A DNA stretch of 64,000 nt. Source: Bacteroidia bacterium. GTDB taxonomy: Bacteria; Bacteroidota; Bacteroidia; Flavobacteriales; Flavobacteriaceae. The stretch is taken from NCBI GenBank assembly GCA_030427735.1, contig JAUIBP010000001.1:248001-312000 (forward strand), written 5' to 3'. The first letter of the stretch is position 1; each line of letters opens with the position of its first letter. The notes beneath the pieces are model-generated. The model saw only the letters and a program-made list of their open reading frames with translations. It was not told where the DNA came from and ran no database searches. This document shows, piece after piece, positions 1-10,151 of the stretch. The position numbers and the translations under genes are program-made.

Positions 1-3000
1 ACTATAGTACAGCAAGCCGGAACTGGTGCTTATGTTGTATCGGATATAGCTTTACTAGAAGGACTTGGTGGTAGAACAGGTTATTTTGGTGGTTGGAGTA
101 TGGTTGTCATTTACGAAAATTCAGAAATGAAAAGACGTAACATCAGTTCTTTTGATGGTTATGCTTACCAATCTGGATTCCCTTCTTACGGATATATAAG
201 CTTAGATATTAGCAACATAAACACTTCTCCAAACGGCAACATAACACCAAAATTAGGTATTATGGCTGGTGAAGGAGATTTTAGTATTAAGTTTGATTAT
301 TTTGAAGCTTATAAAGGTCTTGCTCCCGATGTAACCAACAACCCTATACCGTTCCCGGATAGTCAATTTCAAAGATTAGCTCATGCAGGACATACTGCAG
401 GAGACCAAAGTAACTTCTTTAATTCCTCTATTGCTACAGAAGGCAACCCAAGAAATCCTATGCTTTTAAATAACACAGGTATGGATTTGGCTACCTTTTA
501 TTTACCAAATACAGGAAATGTTTTAATAGACAACCAACAGCCATCTGTTTTATACAGATATAGTGCTTTACAAGACTCTTATATAATTTACAATTTAACT
601 ATGTCGTTTTTAGCTCCTGCTCCAGAAGTAGAAGCTGAAGTTGCTATAACCGATATTAACGGTGCAACTCCTGGTCCAACTACTACAATACAACCGGGAC
701 AAAATATGACGTACAAAGTTGAAGTAAAAAACTTTGGAGATGAGGCTACAGAAAACACCATGTTATCTATACCTATTCCTTACAACACTACATATCAAAG
801 TTTATCTTATAACGGATACCCTCCTTATACTGCAAATACAGCTCCTTATTACGATGCTGCTAGCAATAGTATTAAATGGGATTTAGGTAATTTACCGTTA
901 CCTACCAGAACTGATAAGTTATTAGCCGATTTAACATTTACAGTTTCGGCTACTACAGATTGTTCTATACTTGCCGTAGATTGTGCCGATTTAATTTCTT
1001 TAAATGGTACACTTACAGGTTCAGGAATTACTTCTGGAGAATATTTTGATAAGACCTTAATTACTGGTTTCGACACCACTTCTCCCGATTGTATTAACAC
1101 ACCTATTCCAGCGCCTTTAGAAACTACTATTGATGCACAATCTTATATAGATGCTAATTGTGGAGCTGTAACTTCTAGAACATACTATTTCTGTAATTAT
1201 ACAGATTCAACAATACCAACTTCAGAAGTTAGTGGTGACTTCCCAATTGGCACTAAGTTCTACAACGAATTCCCTTTAACAGCAGGTTCTATCGAATATA
1301 ACGCGAGTAATCCTTTCCCTGCTACCGAAGGCGAAACAACGTATTATGCAGTACCACAAGAAGGTGTAGACTGTGCTATAGAATTTAACATTGATGTTAA
1401 TGTTATAGACTCTGTACCGACAGTAGACCCTACAAACCCAGAATATTGTTTAAATGAAACAGCCGCTCCATTAACGGCAACGCCTAGCGATCCTTCATTT
1501 ATACTATTATATTATGTAGACAATAATCCAGCTACAGCTGGGCAAACCACTATTACACCAAATACAGATGTTGCTGGTACTTTCACTTATTATGTAGCCG
1601 AAGGACCTTCTGCAGACTGTATTAGTCCAAATAGAGTACCTATTACAGTAATTGTTCACGATGTATTAAACATTACATCTAATATTACCGATGCCTCTTG
1701 TACTCCTGGTAACGACGGTAGTATAGATATTACTGTTAGTGGTGGCTCTGGAAACTATACTTATGTATGGAGTACTGGTGATACTACAGAAGATATTACT
1801 GGATTACCAACTGGAGATTATACAGTTACTGTTACCGACCAAACTACAGGTTGCGATACTGTATCTAACTTTACTATTAATACAGACATTAACTCGCTAC
1901 CAACTATTACAGCACCTGCAAGTTATACTTTAGAAGGCTGTGATGTAACTAGCATTACAGATTTACCTTCAAGTACTACACCGGTTTCTATTACTATAGA
2001 CCAATTAGAGAATGCTTTAAACGGTGGCGGAACAGCAACTGGTTTTGTAAATATTACTTACGCCGATGTCGTAACTGGAACTTGTCCAGTAGTCGTTACA
2101 AGAACATTTACAGCTGTTAACGACTGTAACAACACAGCTACTGCTACACAAACTATTACAATAGAAGACAATACAGCACCAGCAGTACCAACAAATGTTC
2201 CTGCAGATGTAACCATAGAGTGTTCAGATCCTTTACCTGTTGCAGCTACCTTAACTACAACAGACAATTGTCCAGCATCTGGCACGATAACTGGTGTAGT
2301 TTCAGAAACTACTAATAATACAGATCCTTGTAACGTAACTGTTACTCGTACTTGGACATTTACAGATGCTTGTGGTAACGCCAGCGATGTATCACAAATT
2401 ATCACTATCATAGATACTACGGCTCCTGTTTTAAGCGGCACTCCTATAGATTTAATTTTAGAATGTGATGGCTTAGAGAAAAACAGTTTGTTAGAAGAAT
2501 GGTTAAACATTCATGCAAACATGACTGCTACAGATAACTGTAACGTGGTTACTTGGACTAATGATTATGATGAAGATAATGTAACAGATTGTGCTTCTTT
2601 ACTTCCTGTTACCTTTACAGCTACAGATGCTTGTGGTAACGCTTCTTCATTCACTGCAAATTATGAAATTAGAGATATTACAGGGCCAGATATGGTTACT
2701 CAAGCAACCGATGCTACTTTTGAATGTGGTGATGATGCTGGCTTACAAAACTGGTTAACTACCAACGGTGGAGCTATTGCAACAGATACCTGTTCAGAAG
2801 ATATCGATTGGTCTAATAACTTCACTGTTTTATCAGACGATTGTGGTAATACTGGTTCTGCAACTGTAACATTTATAGCAGCAGATTCTTGTGGAAATGA
2901 AACCACAACTACAGCAACTGTTAGTATTGTAGACACTACTGCTCCAATACTTCCAACTGCCCCTGCAGATCTTACTGTAGAATGTCTAGACGATGTGCCT

Positions 3001-6000
3001 GCTCCTGGAGAATTAACAGCTACAGATTCTTGTTCTGATGATATTACTGTAATAGGTGTAGACACTATAGATAGCTCTAACCCTTGTAATATTGTAGTAA
3101 CTCGCACTTGGACCTTTGCAGATGCTTGTGGGAATACAGCTGTAACTACCCAAACTATAAATGTTATAGATACTACTGCTCCTGTTGCTCCTGATGCCCC
3201 TGCAGATCTTACTGTAGAATGTACTGATGACATTCCGACTGCTACAGATTTAACTGCAACCGATAATTGTGGTGGTTCTATTACTGTTTCGGCAGTTGAT
3301 ACTACTAACGATACCGATCCTTGTAATGTTATTGTAACCCGTACGTGGACTTTTGCCGATGCTTGTGGTAATACTTCAACTACAGTACAAAACATTAATG
3401 TTATAGACACAACTGCTCCTGATGCTCCTGATGCCCCTGCAGATGTAACAATAGATTGTTTAGATAGTCTTCCTGCTCCAATAGAATTAACTGCTCCTGA
3501 CAATTGTGGCGGCATTGTAACAGCTACTGGTGTAGATAATATTATTCCTGGCGATAGCTGTAATCAAACTGTTATTCGTACATGGACATTTACAGACGTA
3601 TGTGGTAACTCTAGCACAACAACGCAAACTATAACTGTAGACGATGATGTGCCACCAGTTGTAATTTCACCTGCCGAAGATATTGTATATTACTGTACAG
3701 GCGAAGAAAGAAATCCAGCTACCATTGAAGCTTGGGTAACTATTTACGGAGGTTCTATCATAGAAGATAATTGTTCTAGTGTTACTTGGACAAACGATTA
3801 CGACCCTTCAATTGTAGCTTGTGGTCAACCTATAGACGTAACCTTTACAGCAACAGACGAATGTGGTAATTCAGTATCAACCACGGCTTCTTATACTATC
3901 ATAGACGAAACAGGGCCAGAAATTATTACTGAAGCACAAGACATTACTGTAGATTGTAATAATGCTGGAGACGATGCAAACTTAATCGATTGGTTAAATA
4001 CTAATGGTGGTGCTATAGCATCGGATGTGTGTTCAGATTCATTAACATGGTCTAACGATTTCACTGCAGATGCAATTAATGGTTCTTGTGGCGCAGACAA
4101 TGCTATTACAGTAACCTTTACTGCTACCGATAATTGTGGTAATACCAGTACTTCTATGGCTACAGTTACTGTTATAGATACTACTGCACCTACTCCGCCT
4201 ACAGCTCCTGCTGATGTTACAGTAGAATGTAGTGATGATATTCCTGCTATGATTGACTTAACTGCAACAGATAATTGTGGAGAAGACATTACAGTTACTG
4301 GTGTAGACGCTGTTAACGATGCAGATCCTTGTAACGTTATTGTTACTCGTACTTGGACATTTACTGATGCTTGTGGAAACTCTTCTGAAACTTCACAAAT
4401 TATTACAGTTCAAGACACAACTGCTCCAGTTGTAGATAATGCTCCTGCAGATGTTACTGTAGAATGTTCAGACGATTTGCCTACTATGGAAGATTTAACA
4501 GCTACAGACAACTGTTCTGGTACTATTACAGCTTCTGGAGTAGAAACTATCGATAATTCTGATGCCTGTAACGTATTAATTACTCGTACTTGGACGTTTA
4601 CAGATACTTGTGGTAACACAAGCACGACAACACAAACCATAACAGTAACAGACGACACCGCTCCGGTTATTACCTCTCCTGCCGAAGACATAGTATACTA
4701 TTGTACTGGCGAAGAAAGAAACCCTGCAACTATTGAGGCTTGGGTAGTTATTTTTGGAGGTGCTTTGGCCGAAGACAACTGTTCTGATGTTACTTGGACC
4801 AACAACTACGATCCTTCAATTGTAAATTGTGGAGAACCTATAGAAGTAATCTTTACAGCTACCGATGCTTGTGGAAATGCTTCTACAACTTCTGCTACTT
4901 ATACTATTGTAGACGAAACAGGACCAGAAATTATAACTGCAGCACAAGATATCACTTTTGAATGTGATGCTACCTCTGGTTCAGAATTACAAGACTGGTT
5001 AAATACCAATGGTGGTGCAACTGCAACAGATGTATGTTCCGATACACTTACTTGGTCTAACGATTTTAATGCAGACACTTTAGTAGGTGCTTGTGGTGCA
5101 GACAATGCTATAACAGTTACTTTTACTGCTACAGACAATTGTGGTAACACTACAGATACACAAGCTACCATTACAATTAACGACGATGTAGCACCAGAAT
5201 TACCAACAAATATACCTGCTGATGTTACTGTGGCTTGTTCTGAAGATGTACCTGCAATGGTAGATTTAACAGCTACCGATGTTTGTGCGGGCGATATTAC
5301 TGTTACTGGTGAAGATACTGTAAACGATACAGATCCTACTAACGTAATTATTACTAGAAGCTGGACATTTGTAGACGATTGTGGTAACACTTCTGTTGCT
5401 ACTCAAACCATCACTGTACAAGACACCGAAGCTCCTGTGGTAGATAATGCTCCAGAAGACCTTACTTTAGAATGTTTAGATGATGTTCCTGCGCTTACTG
5501 ATTTAACTGCTACAGATAACTGTTCTGGTACTATCACGGCTCAAGGAACCGAAACTATCGAAAATATTAGCGACTGTCACGTAGTTATCACCCGTAACTG
5601 GGAATTTGTAGACGGTTCAGGAAACACAACTTCTGTTTCTCAAACCATCACAGTAAACGATGACACAGCACCTGTACCTAATACAACACCAGAGGACTTA
5701 ACTCTAGCATGTATTGATGATGTTCCAGCTCTGGCTGATTTAACTGCTACCGATAATTGTGCAGGTACTATCACCGCTCAAGGTTCAGAAACAACAGATA
5801 ACTCAAATACTGATGTTACTGTTATAACTAGAACTTGGACATTTACAGATAATTGTGGTAACACAACAGAAGTATCTCAAACCATCACTGTACAAGATAC
5901 CGAAGCTCCTGTAGTAGATAATGCTCCAGAAGACCTAACAGTAGCTTGTATAGACGAGGTTTCTGCTCTTACAGATTTAACAGCAACAGACAATTGTTCT

Positions 6001-7167
6001 GGAACTATTACAGCGCAAGGCACCGAAACTATAGACGATACCGATGCTTGTAACGTAACCATTACAAGAACATGGATATTTACAGATAATGCAGGTAATA
6101 CATCAGAAGTAAACCAAGTAATCATGGTCATAGATGATGTTGCTCCAACAGCTCCTGCTGCTCCAGCAGACGTTACTGTAGAATGTACAGATAGTATTCC
6201 TGATATGATAGATTTAACAGCTACCGATAATTGTGGTGCAGAAATAACTGCAACGGGTGTCGATACAGAAAATACTATTGATTCTTGTAGTGCTATTATA
6301 ACTAGAACTTGGACATTTACAGATAGCTGTGGTAACACATCAGAAGTTTCTCAAATTATTACTGTAACAGACGAAACAGCACCGCAATTAGATGGTAATT
6401 TAGATACCGAAATAACTGTTAACTGTTCTGATATTCCTGAAAGACCTGAATTAACATTCTCAGATAACTGTGATGCCGATGTAAATGTAGTTTATAACGA
6501 AATCAACACCTCTACTGGTGCAGATTACGAAAACTATCAAGTAATAAGAGATTGGACGGTTTCAGACTCTTGTGGTAACACTAATGTTTATACACAAACT
6601 ATAAATGTAAACGTACAACAATTACCTGTTCAAGTTTCAGATACAAAATGTACAGAAGGTGGAAACATCAATTTAGATAACTACTTAGAAGACCCTAATA
6701 CAGATGGTACTTGGGTAGTAGACTCTGGAGACACTACTTTAAATGGTAGCACTTTCGATCCGCTTAATGTAGATCTTGGTCTGTATGTGTTTACATTTAC
6801 CGAGGCTCAAGGTTGTCAAAACCAAACAACAGTATCTATTGAAATTAACGACGATTGTGTAGTACCTCCATGTGATCCTCAAATTTCAGAAACTGTTACT
6901 CCAAATGGCGACCAGTACAACGAGTACTTTACAGTTACAGGTATAGAGTCTTGTGGATATGGAAACATTAAAGTAGAAATATATAACCGTTGGGGAGCCC
7001 TGGTATTCAAATCAGAGAATTACCAAAACAACTGGAATGGACAAAACGACAAACAAGCGTTTGGTAGTTCAGACCACTTACCAACAGGAACATACTATTA
7101 CATTGTAACATTTAATAATAGCGGATTGTCACCAAAAAGAGGTCCAATTTACTTAGGAACCAAATAA
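1..7167 (+). CDS. Giant HYR/SprB-repeat surface adhesin with T9SS type B C-terminal domain (5' end outside the window)
   Basis: The reading frame is open from the first base, so the true start and signal peptide lie upstream; 2388 residues are visible. Order of regions: an N-terminal secreted domain (about residues 1-215), a DUF11-like/Ig-like stretch (220-550), one SprB-type repeat (about 553-630, with the pattern SGGSGNYTYVWSTGDTT and LPTGDYTVTVTD), an irregular repeat, then about 18 HYR-like beta-sandwich repeats (729-2205), a linker, and a final 98-residue gliding-motility-associated (CHU_C, type B) sorting domain with TPNGDQYNEYF and IYNRWGALVF. Proteins of this kind cross the outer membrane through the type IX secretion system and stay on the cell surface or are released; SprB is the classic gliding adhesin. 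The PorP/SprF gene starts 11 bp downstream, the usual partner for type B cargo. Function as an adhesin is inferred from architecture. Family is certain, exact role is not. Confidence 0.93.
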   Translation, partial: TIVQQAGTGAYVVSDIALLEGLGGRTGYFGGWSMVVIYENSEMKRRNISSFDGYAYQSGFPSYGYISLDISNINTSPNGNITPKLGIMAGEGDFSIKFDYFEAYKGLAPDVTNNPIPFPDSQFQRLAHAGHTAGDQSNFFNSSIATEGNPRNPMLLNNTGMDLATFYLPNTGNVLIDNQQPSVLYRYSALQDSYIIYNLTMSFLAPAPEVEAEVAITDINGATPGPTTTIQPGQNMTYKVEVKNFGDEATENTMLSIPIPYNTTYQSLSYNGYPPYTANTAPYYDAASNSIKWDLGNLPLPTRTDKLLADLTFTVSATTDCSILAVDCADLISLNGTLTGSGITSGEYFDKTLITGFDTTSPDCINTPIPAPLETTIDAQSYIDANCGAVTSRTYYFCNYTDSTIPTSEVSGDFPIGTKFYNEFPLTAGSIEYNASNPFPATEGETTYYAVPQEGVDCAIEFNIDVNVIDSVPTVDPTNPEYCLNETAAPLTATPSDPSFILLYYVDNNPATAGQTTITPNTDVAGTFTYYVAEGPSADCISPNRVPITVIVHDVLNITSNITDASCTPGNDGSIDITVSGGSGNYTYVWSTGDTTEDITGLPTGDYTVTVTDQTTGCDTVSNFTINTDINSLPTITAPASYTLEGCDVTSITDLPSSTTPVSITIDQLENALNGGGTATGFVNITYADVVTGTCPVVVTRTFTAVNDCNNTATATQTITIEDNTAPAVPTNVPADVTIECSDPLPVAATLTTTDNCPASGTITGVVSETTNNTDPCNVTVTRTWTFTDACGNASDVSQIITIIDTTAPVLSGTPIDLILECDGLEKNSLLEEWLNIHANMTATDNCNVVTWTNDYDEDNVTDCASLLPVTFTATDACGNASSFTANYEIRDITGPDMVTQATDATFECGDDAGLQNWLTTNGGAIATDTCSEDIDWSNNFTVLSDDCGNTGSATVTFIAADSCGNETTTTATVSIVDTTAPILPTAPADLTVECLDDVPAPGELTATDSCSDDITVIGVDTIDSSNPCNIVVTRTWTFADACGNTAVTTQTINVIDTTAPVAPDAPADLTVECTDDIPTATDLTATDNCGGSITVSAVDTTNDTDPCNVIVTRTWTFADACGNTSTTVQNINVIDTTAPDAPDAPADVTIDCLDSLPAPIELTAPDNCGGIVTATGVDNIIPGDSCNQTVIRTWTFTDVCGNSSTTTQTITVDDDVPPVVISPAEDIVYYCTGEERNPATIEAWVTIYGGSIIEDNCSSVTWTNDYDPSIVACGQPIDVTFTATDECGNSVSTTASYTIIDETGPEIITEAQDITVDCNNAGDDANLIDWLNTNGGAIASDVCSDSLTWSNDFTADAINGSCGADNAITVTFTATDNCGNTSTSMATVTVIDTTAPTPPTAPADVTVECSDDIPAMIDLTATDNCGEDITVTGVDAVNDADPCNVIVTRTWTFTDACGNSSETSQIITVQDTTAPVVDNAPADVTVECSDDLPTMEDLTATDNCSGTITASGVETIDNSDACNVLITRTWTFTDTCGNTSTTTQTITVTDDTAPVITSPAEDIVYYCTGEERNPATIEAWVVIFGGALAEDNCSDVTWTNNYDPSIVNCGEPIEVIFTATDACGNASTTSATYTIVDETGPEIITAAQDITFECDATSGSELQDWLNTNGGATATDVCSDTLTWSNDFNADTLVGACGADNAITVTFTATDNCGNTTDTQATITINDDVAPELPTNIPADVTVACSEDVPAMVDLTATDVCAGDITVTGEDTVNDTDPTNVIITRSWTFVDDCGNTSVATQTITVQDTEAPVVDNAPEDLTLECLDDVPALTDLTATDNCSGTITAQGTETIENISDCHVVITRNWEFVDGSGNTTSVSQTITVNDDTAPVPNTTPEDLTLACIDDVPALADLTATDNCAGTITAQGSETTDNSNTDVTVITRTWTFTDNCGNTTEVSQTITVQDTEAPVVDNAPEDLTVACIDEVSALTDLTATDNCSGTITAQGTETIDDTDACNVTITRTWIFTDNAGNTSEVNQVIMVIDDVAPTAPAAPADVTVECTDSIPDMIDLTATDNCGAEITATGVDTENTIDSCSAIITRTWTFTDSCGNTSEVSQIITVTDETAPQLDGNLDTEITVNCSDIPERPELTFSDNCDADVNVVYNEINTSTGADYENYQVIRDWTVSDSCGNTNVYTQTINVNVQQLPVQVSDTKCTEGGNINLDNYLEDPNTDGTWVVDSGDTTLNGSTFDPLNVDLGLYVFTFTEAQGCQNQTTVSIEINDDCVVPPCDPQISETVTPNGDQYNEYFTVTGIESCGYGNIKVEIYNRWGALVFKSENYQNNWNGQNDKQAFGSSDHLPTGTYYYIVTFNNSGLSPKRGPIYLGTK
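2185..6615 (+). repeat. Array of HYR-like coding repeats in short (S) and paired long (L) types
   Basis: Inside the adhesin, units end in D-[TDE]-x-[AG]-P and contain C-G-N. Short units of about 79 residues (237 bp) begin at 2185 (S1), 2947, 3184 and 3421 (S2-S4), 4192 and 4429 (S5-S6) and 5197 onward (S7-S12). Long units come in pairs: 2431-2946 (L1), 3658-4191 (L2) and 4666-5196 (L3). The second halves of the long pairs share L-x-x-W-L-x-T-N-G-G. L2 and L3 lie exactly 1008 bp apart and share YYCTGEERNPATIEAWV, so they look like copies of a higher-order block. DNA identity is visibly lower than protein identity because synonymous codons differ, so the duplication is not fresh. Most short units carry four cysteines. 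Confidence 0.9.
6871..7164 (+). other. T9SS type B sorting domain (CHU_C family) coding segment
   Basis: The last 98 residues carry the family hallmarks: a proline-rich start, then VTPNGDQYNEYF, IKVEIYNRWGALVF, NNWNGQND and PTGTYYYIVTF. In flavobacteria this domain directs export by the type IX system. Type B cargo usually needs a PorP/SprF-family partner, which is the next gene. Confidence 0.92.
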
Positions 7168-7178
7168 AACTTTAACCT

Positions 7179-8147
7179 ATGAAAATTTTAAAATATAACA
7201 TAGTAGCTATTGCATTATTGAGTTGTACGGTCGGAATTGCGCAACAATTACCACAGTTTACCCAGTACATGTATAATACAATCTCTATAAACCCAGCATA
7301 CACTGGTAGTAGAGAAACCTTAAGTATTGTTGGTTTACACCGTAGCCAATGGGTAGGTATAGACGGAGCCCCTACAACACAAACGCTGTCTATTCACTCC
7401 CCTTTAAACAATGAAAAAATAGGGATTGGAGGTTCGTTTATACACGATGAACTTGGGCCTGAGAATTTCAACTATTTATATGCCAGTTTTTCTTACACCA
7501 TTAATACTGGTGAAAATTCTAAATTGGCCTTTGGTTTAAATGCAGGGTTTACGCAATATAGTTTAGATCAAGATTTTAGACTTAACAACCCAAACGATCC
7601 TGTAATTTATGGTATAGAAGATCGTTGGGCACCTAACTTTGGTGCTGGGGTGTACTGGCATTCTACAAAATGGTATTTAGGATTATCTACCCCTAGAATT
7701 CTAAATACAGATTATAATACTGATGAATACGAAGCCTTAGAACGAGTGAGCTACTACTTTACTGGAGGTTATGTATTCGACTTAGGAGATTACACTAAAT
7801 TTAAGCCAGCATTTTTAATAAAAGCAACCAATGGTGCACCTCTGTCTTACGATTTAACTGCTAACTTTTTATTTTACGAAAAGCTATGGCTAGGTGTAGG
7901 TTTCAGACACAATCCTGGAGTTGATGGTAACGACCTACAAGATGGCCAAGTAGATTACAGTTTTAGAGGAACTCACGCTCTTGGTGGTTTGATCGATTTT
8001 CAAGTTTCTAAACAACTTCGAATTGGTTATGCCTACGAATTCCCTATAAATTCTGAAATTAGACACTACCAAAGTGGTACCCATGAACTTTTATTAATGT
8101 TCGAACTATTTAAAGAAAGACGTATTAAATCCCCTAGATATTTCTAA
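7179..8147 (+). CDS. PorP/SprF family type IX secretion outer-membrane protein
   Basis: 322 residues with an N-terminal signal peptide (about 1-21, cleaved near IAQ). The mature start has the family signature QFTQYMYNTISINPAYTGSR followed by LSIVGLHRSQWVGIDGAP and GIGGSFIHDELGP. The remainder alternates aromatic and polar residues as in an outer-membrane beta barrel. SprF of Flavobacterium johnsoniae is needed for surface delivery of SprB; this copy follows a type B adhesin by 11 bp and precedes an OmpA-type gene by 11 bp, the standard adhesin-sprF-like-OmpA order. It probably serves this adhesin specifically. Flavobacteria have many paralogues, so I do not give it a gene symbol. Confidence 0.93.
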   Translation: MKILKYNIVAIALLSCTVGIAQQLPQFTQYMYNTISINPAYTGSRETLSIVGLHRSQWVGIDGAPTTQTLSIHSPLNNEKIGIGGSFIHDELGPENFNYLYASFSYTINTGENSKLAFGLNAGFTQYSLDQDFRLNNPNDPVIYGIEDRWAPNFGAGVYWHSTKWYLGLSTPRILNTDYNTDEYEALERVSYYFTGGYVFDLGDYTKFKPAFLIKATNGAPLSYDLTANFLFYEKLWLGVGFRHNPGVDGNDLQDGQVDYSFRGTHALGGLIDFQVSKQLRIGYAYEFPINSEIRHYQSGTHELLLMFELFKERRIKSPRYF

Positions 8148-8158
8148 AGCCGACTACT

Positions 8159-10108
8159 ATGAAAACAAAAATTATACTTACAATATTAGCACTTTCTACC
8201 ACCTGCATCTTTGCGCAGAAAAAGGTGGCAGACAAGTTCTTCAAAAACTACGCTTATATAAAAGCAAGCGACTTATACCAAGAAGCTGTTAAAAAAGGAG
8301 ATAGTAGCGAACACGTATTAACACGACTAGGCGATTGCTATTACAACAATTCCAATTCGGAAGAAGCCGCTATTTGGTATGCCGAAGCGGTTAAAAGATA
8401 CGACGATATCGATCCTATTTATTATTATAAATATGCACAATCCTTACGCAGTTTAGGTAATTACGAAGAAGCCATTATTTACCTTGAAAAATTTAACGAG
8501 CTTCAAGCTAACGAAGACCGTATTAAAGGTACAGATTTTGCCAACGTAGCGCTTTACGAAAAATTAAAAAGTACAGATAGTGTTTATGTGCAAATAAACA
8601 ATTTACCGATTAACACCAAAAATTCAGATTTTGGTGGATTTGTAAAAGATAGCATATTTTATTTCGCCTCTGCTTCAAAAAAAAATAAAGAAGACTTATA
8701 CGATTGGAACAACGAGCCTTACTTAGATCTTTATCAATCTATTATTACGCCACCAAACGAAGGCGAAGAAGCTTTAAATTATAGCTATCCTAACTACATT
8801 AAAGGCGAGGGTATAAATTCAAAATATCACGAAGCAAGTATAGCTATAACCAGCGATGGTAAAACCATCTATTTTACAAGAGACAACCTAAACAAGCGCA
8901 ATAAATTAAAGGCCGACAGAGAAGGAACATCTCATTTAATGATTTACAAAGCGTCTTACATCGATAGTACTTGGCAAGACATTAAAGAAGTACCTATTAA
9001 CGATGCAGTGTATTCTACAGGGCACCCTGCCTTAAGTCCAGATAACAAAACATTGTATTTTGTATCGGACAGAGAAGGTGGTTTTGGACAATCAGACATT
9101 TACAAAGTTGCTATTTTAGGAGACGACAACTATGGTTTCCCAGTTAATTTAGGAGCTGCTGTAAACACCGAAGGTAAAGAAATGTTTCCTTTTGTAGACA
9201 AAGATAATATGTTGTATTTCTCATCAGATAGTCATATCAACTTAGGGTTTTTAGACATCTTTAAATCTGATGTTTTACAAGGTGGTACTTCGGTAGAAAA
9301 TTTAGGAGCTCCTTTTAATAGTGGTTACGACGATTTTGCTTACTATATCGATTCTGATAATGGTGTAGGTTACTTCTCATCTAACCGTGAAGGTGGTATG
9401 GGTAGCGATGATATCTATGGCTTCGAAATTTGCTCGCAAGTTATTAAAGGTACAGTTAGAGATGCCAGGTTCATGACGCCTCTAGCCTTTGCAACGGTTC
9501 AGTTAATTGATAATACAGGTAAAGTTATCGAACAACGTATGACTGGAGAAGATGGTTTATATTCGTTTAAAGTAAAATGTAACAGAGCTTACCATGTGTT
9601 AGGTAGCAAAGCAGATTATAAAGACGATTTAAAAGATGTAAACACATCTGTAAACAATGGTTTCGAAATCATTACAGATCTTAATCTAATTCCACTTATT
9701 ATAGAAGATGAGATTGTTCTTAACCCAATTTATTTCGATTTCGATAAATGGGATATTAGAACAGATGCCGCTTACGAATTAGAAAATATTGTAAGCGTAA
9801 TGAGAGAGCATCCTAATATGGTTATAAAAATTGAATCGCACACAGATAGCCGTGGTCCAGATAACTACAACTTAACCTTATCGGATAAACGTGCTAAATC
9901 TACAAGAGATTATATCATATCTAGAGGTATTGATGCTAGCAGAATTGAAAGTGCTATTGGCTACGGAGAAACGCAATTGGTTAACGAATGTTCTAATGGT
10001 GTAAAATGTACTAAAGAACAACACCAAGCGAACAGACGTTCTAAATTCATCATCTTAAAAGATGAGGCTGAAACAACTGCACCTGCAGAGCCTACAGATG
10101 AAGATTAA
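8159..10108 (+). CDS. TPR/PD40/OmpA-domain envelope protein
   Basis: 649 residues: signal peptide (1-19), TPR-like helices (about 25-115), PD40/WD40-like beta-propeller repeats (about 210-425; ALSPDNKTLYFVSDREGG, YFSSNREGGMGSDDIYGF), a carboxypeptidase-regulatory-like beta domain (about 430-510), and an OmpA C-terminal peptidoglycan-binding domain (about 525-635; PIYFDFDKWDIR, SHTDSRG, NRRSKF). The OmpA domain would hold the protein to the cell wall while the propeller contacts outer-membrane partners. It follows the PorP/SprF gene by 11 bp, so the three genes are likely one transcript, ending at the hairpin at 10152. This domain order is common at flavobacterial adhesin loci and resembles PorE-type proteins. 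Confidence 0.92.
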   Translation: MKTKIILTILALSTTCIFAQKKVADKFFKNYAYIKASDLYQEAVKKGDSSEHVLTRLGDCYYNNSNSEEAAIWYAEAVKRYDDIDPIYYYKYAQSLRSLGNYEEAIIYLEKFNELQANEDRIKGTDFANVALYEKLKSTDSVYVQINNLPINTKNSDFGGFVKDSIFYFASASKKNKEDLYDWNNEPYLDLYQSIITPPNEGEEALNYSYPNYIKGEGINSKYHEASIAITSDGKTIYFTRDNLNKRNKLKADREGTSHLMIYKASYIDSTWQDIKEVPINDAVYSTGHPALSPDNKTLYFVSDREGGFGQSDIYKVAILGDDNYGFPVNLGAAVNTEGKEMFPFVDKDNMLYFSSDSHINLGFLDIFKSDVLQGGTSVENLGAPFNSGYDDFAYYIDSDNGVGYFSSNREGGMGSDDIYGFEICSQVIKGTVRDARFMTPLAFATVQLIDNTGKVIEQRMTGEDGLYSFKVKCNRAYHVLGSKADYKDDLKDVNTSVNNGFEIITDLNLIPLIIEDEIVLNPIYFDFDKWDIRTDAAYELENIVSVMREHPNMVIKIESHTDSRGPDNYNLTLSDKRAKSTRDYIISRGIDASRIESAIGYGETQLVNECSNGVKCTKEQHQANRRSKFIILKDEAETTAPAEPTDED

Positions 10109-10151
10109 AATAATAACAGCCACTACTCTATTTGGCTATTACTGTTAAACT

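Noticed and set aside
849-6338. Several long open frames on the minus strand opposite the adhesin repeats (for example 2700-3515 and 4899-5390)
   Set aside because: They arise from the biased codons of the Thr/Asp/Cys-rich repeats read backwards; they have repetitive low-complexity products and no start signals, and they vanish outside the repeat array.
2185-6615. CRISPR-like or other regularly spaced DNA repeats
   Set aside because: The periodicity is that of protein domains in one long reading frame; there are no short identical repeats with unique spacers.
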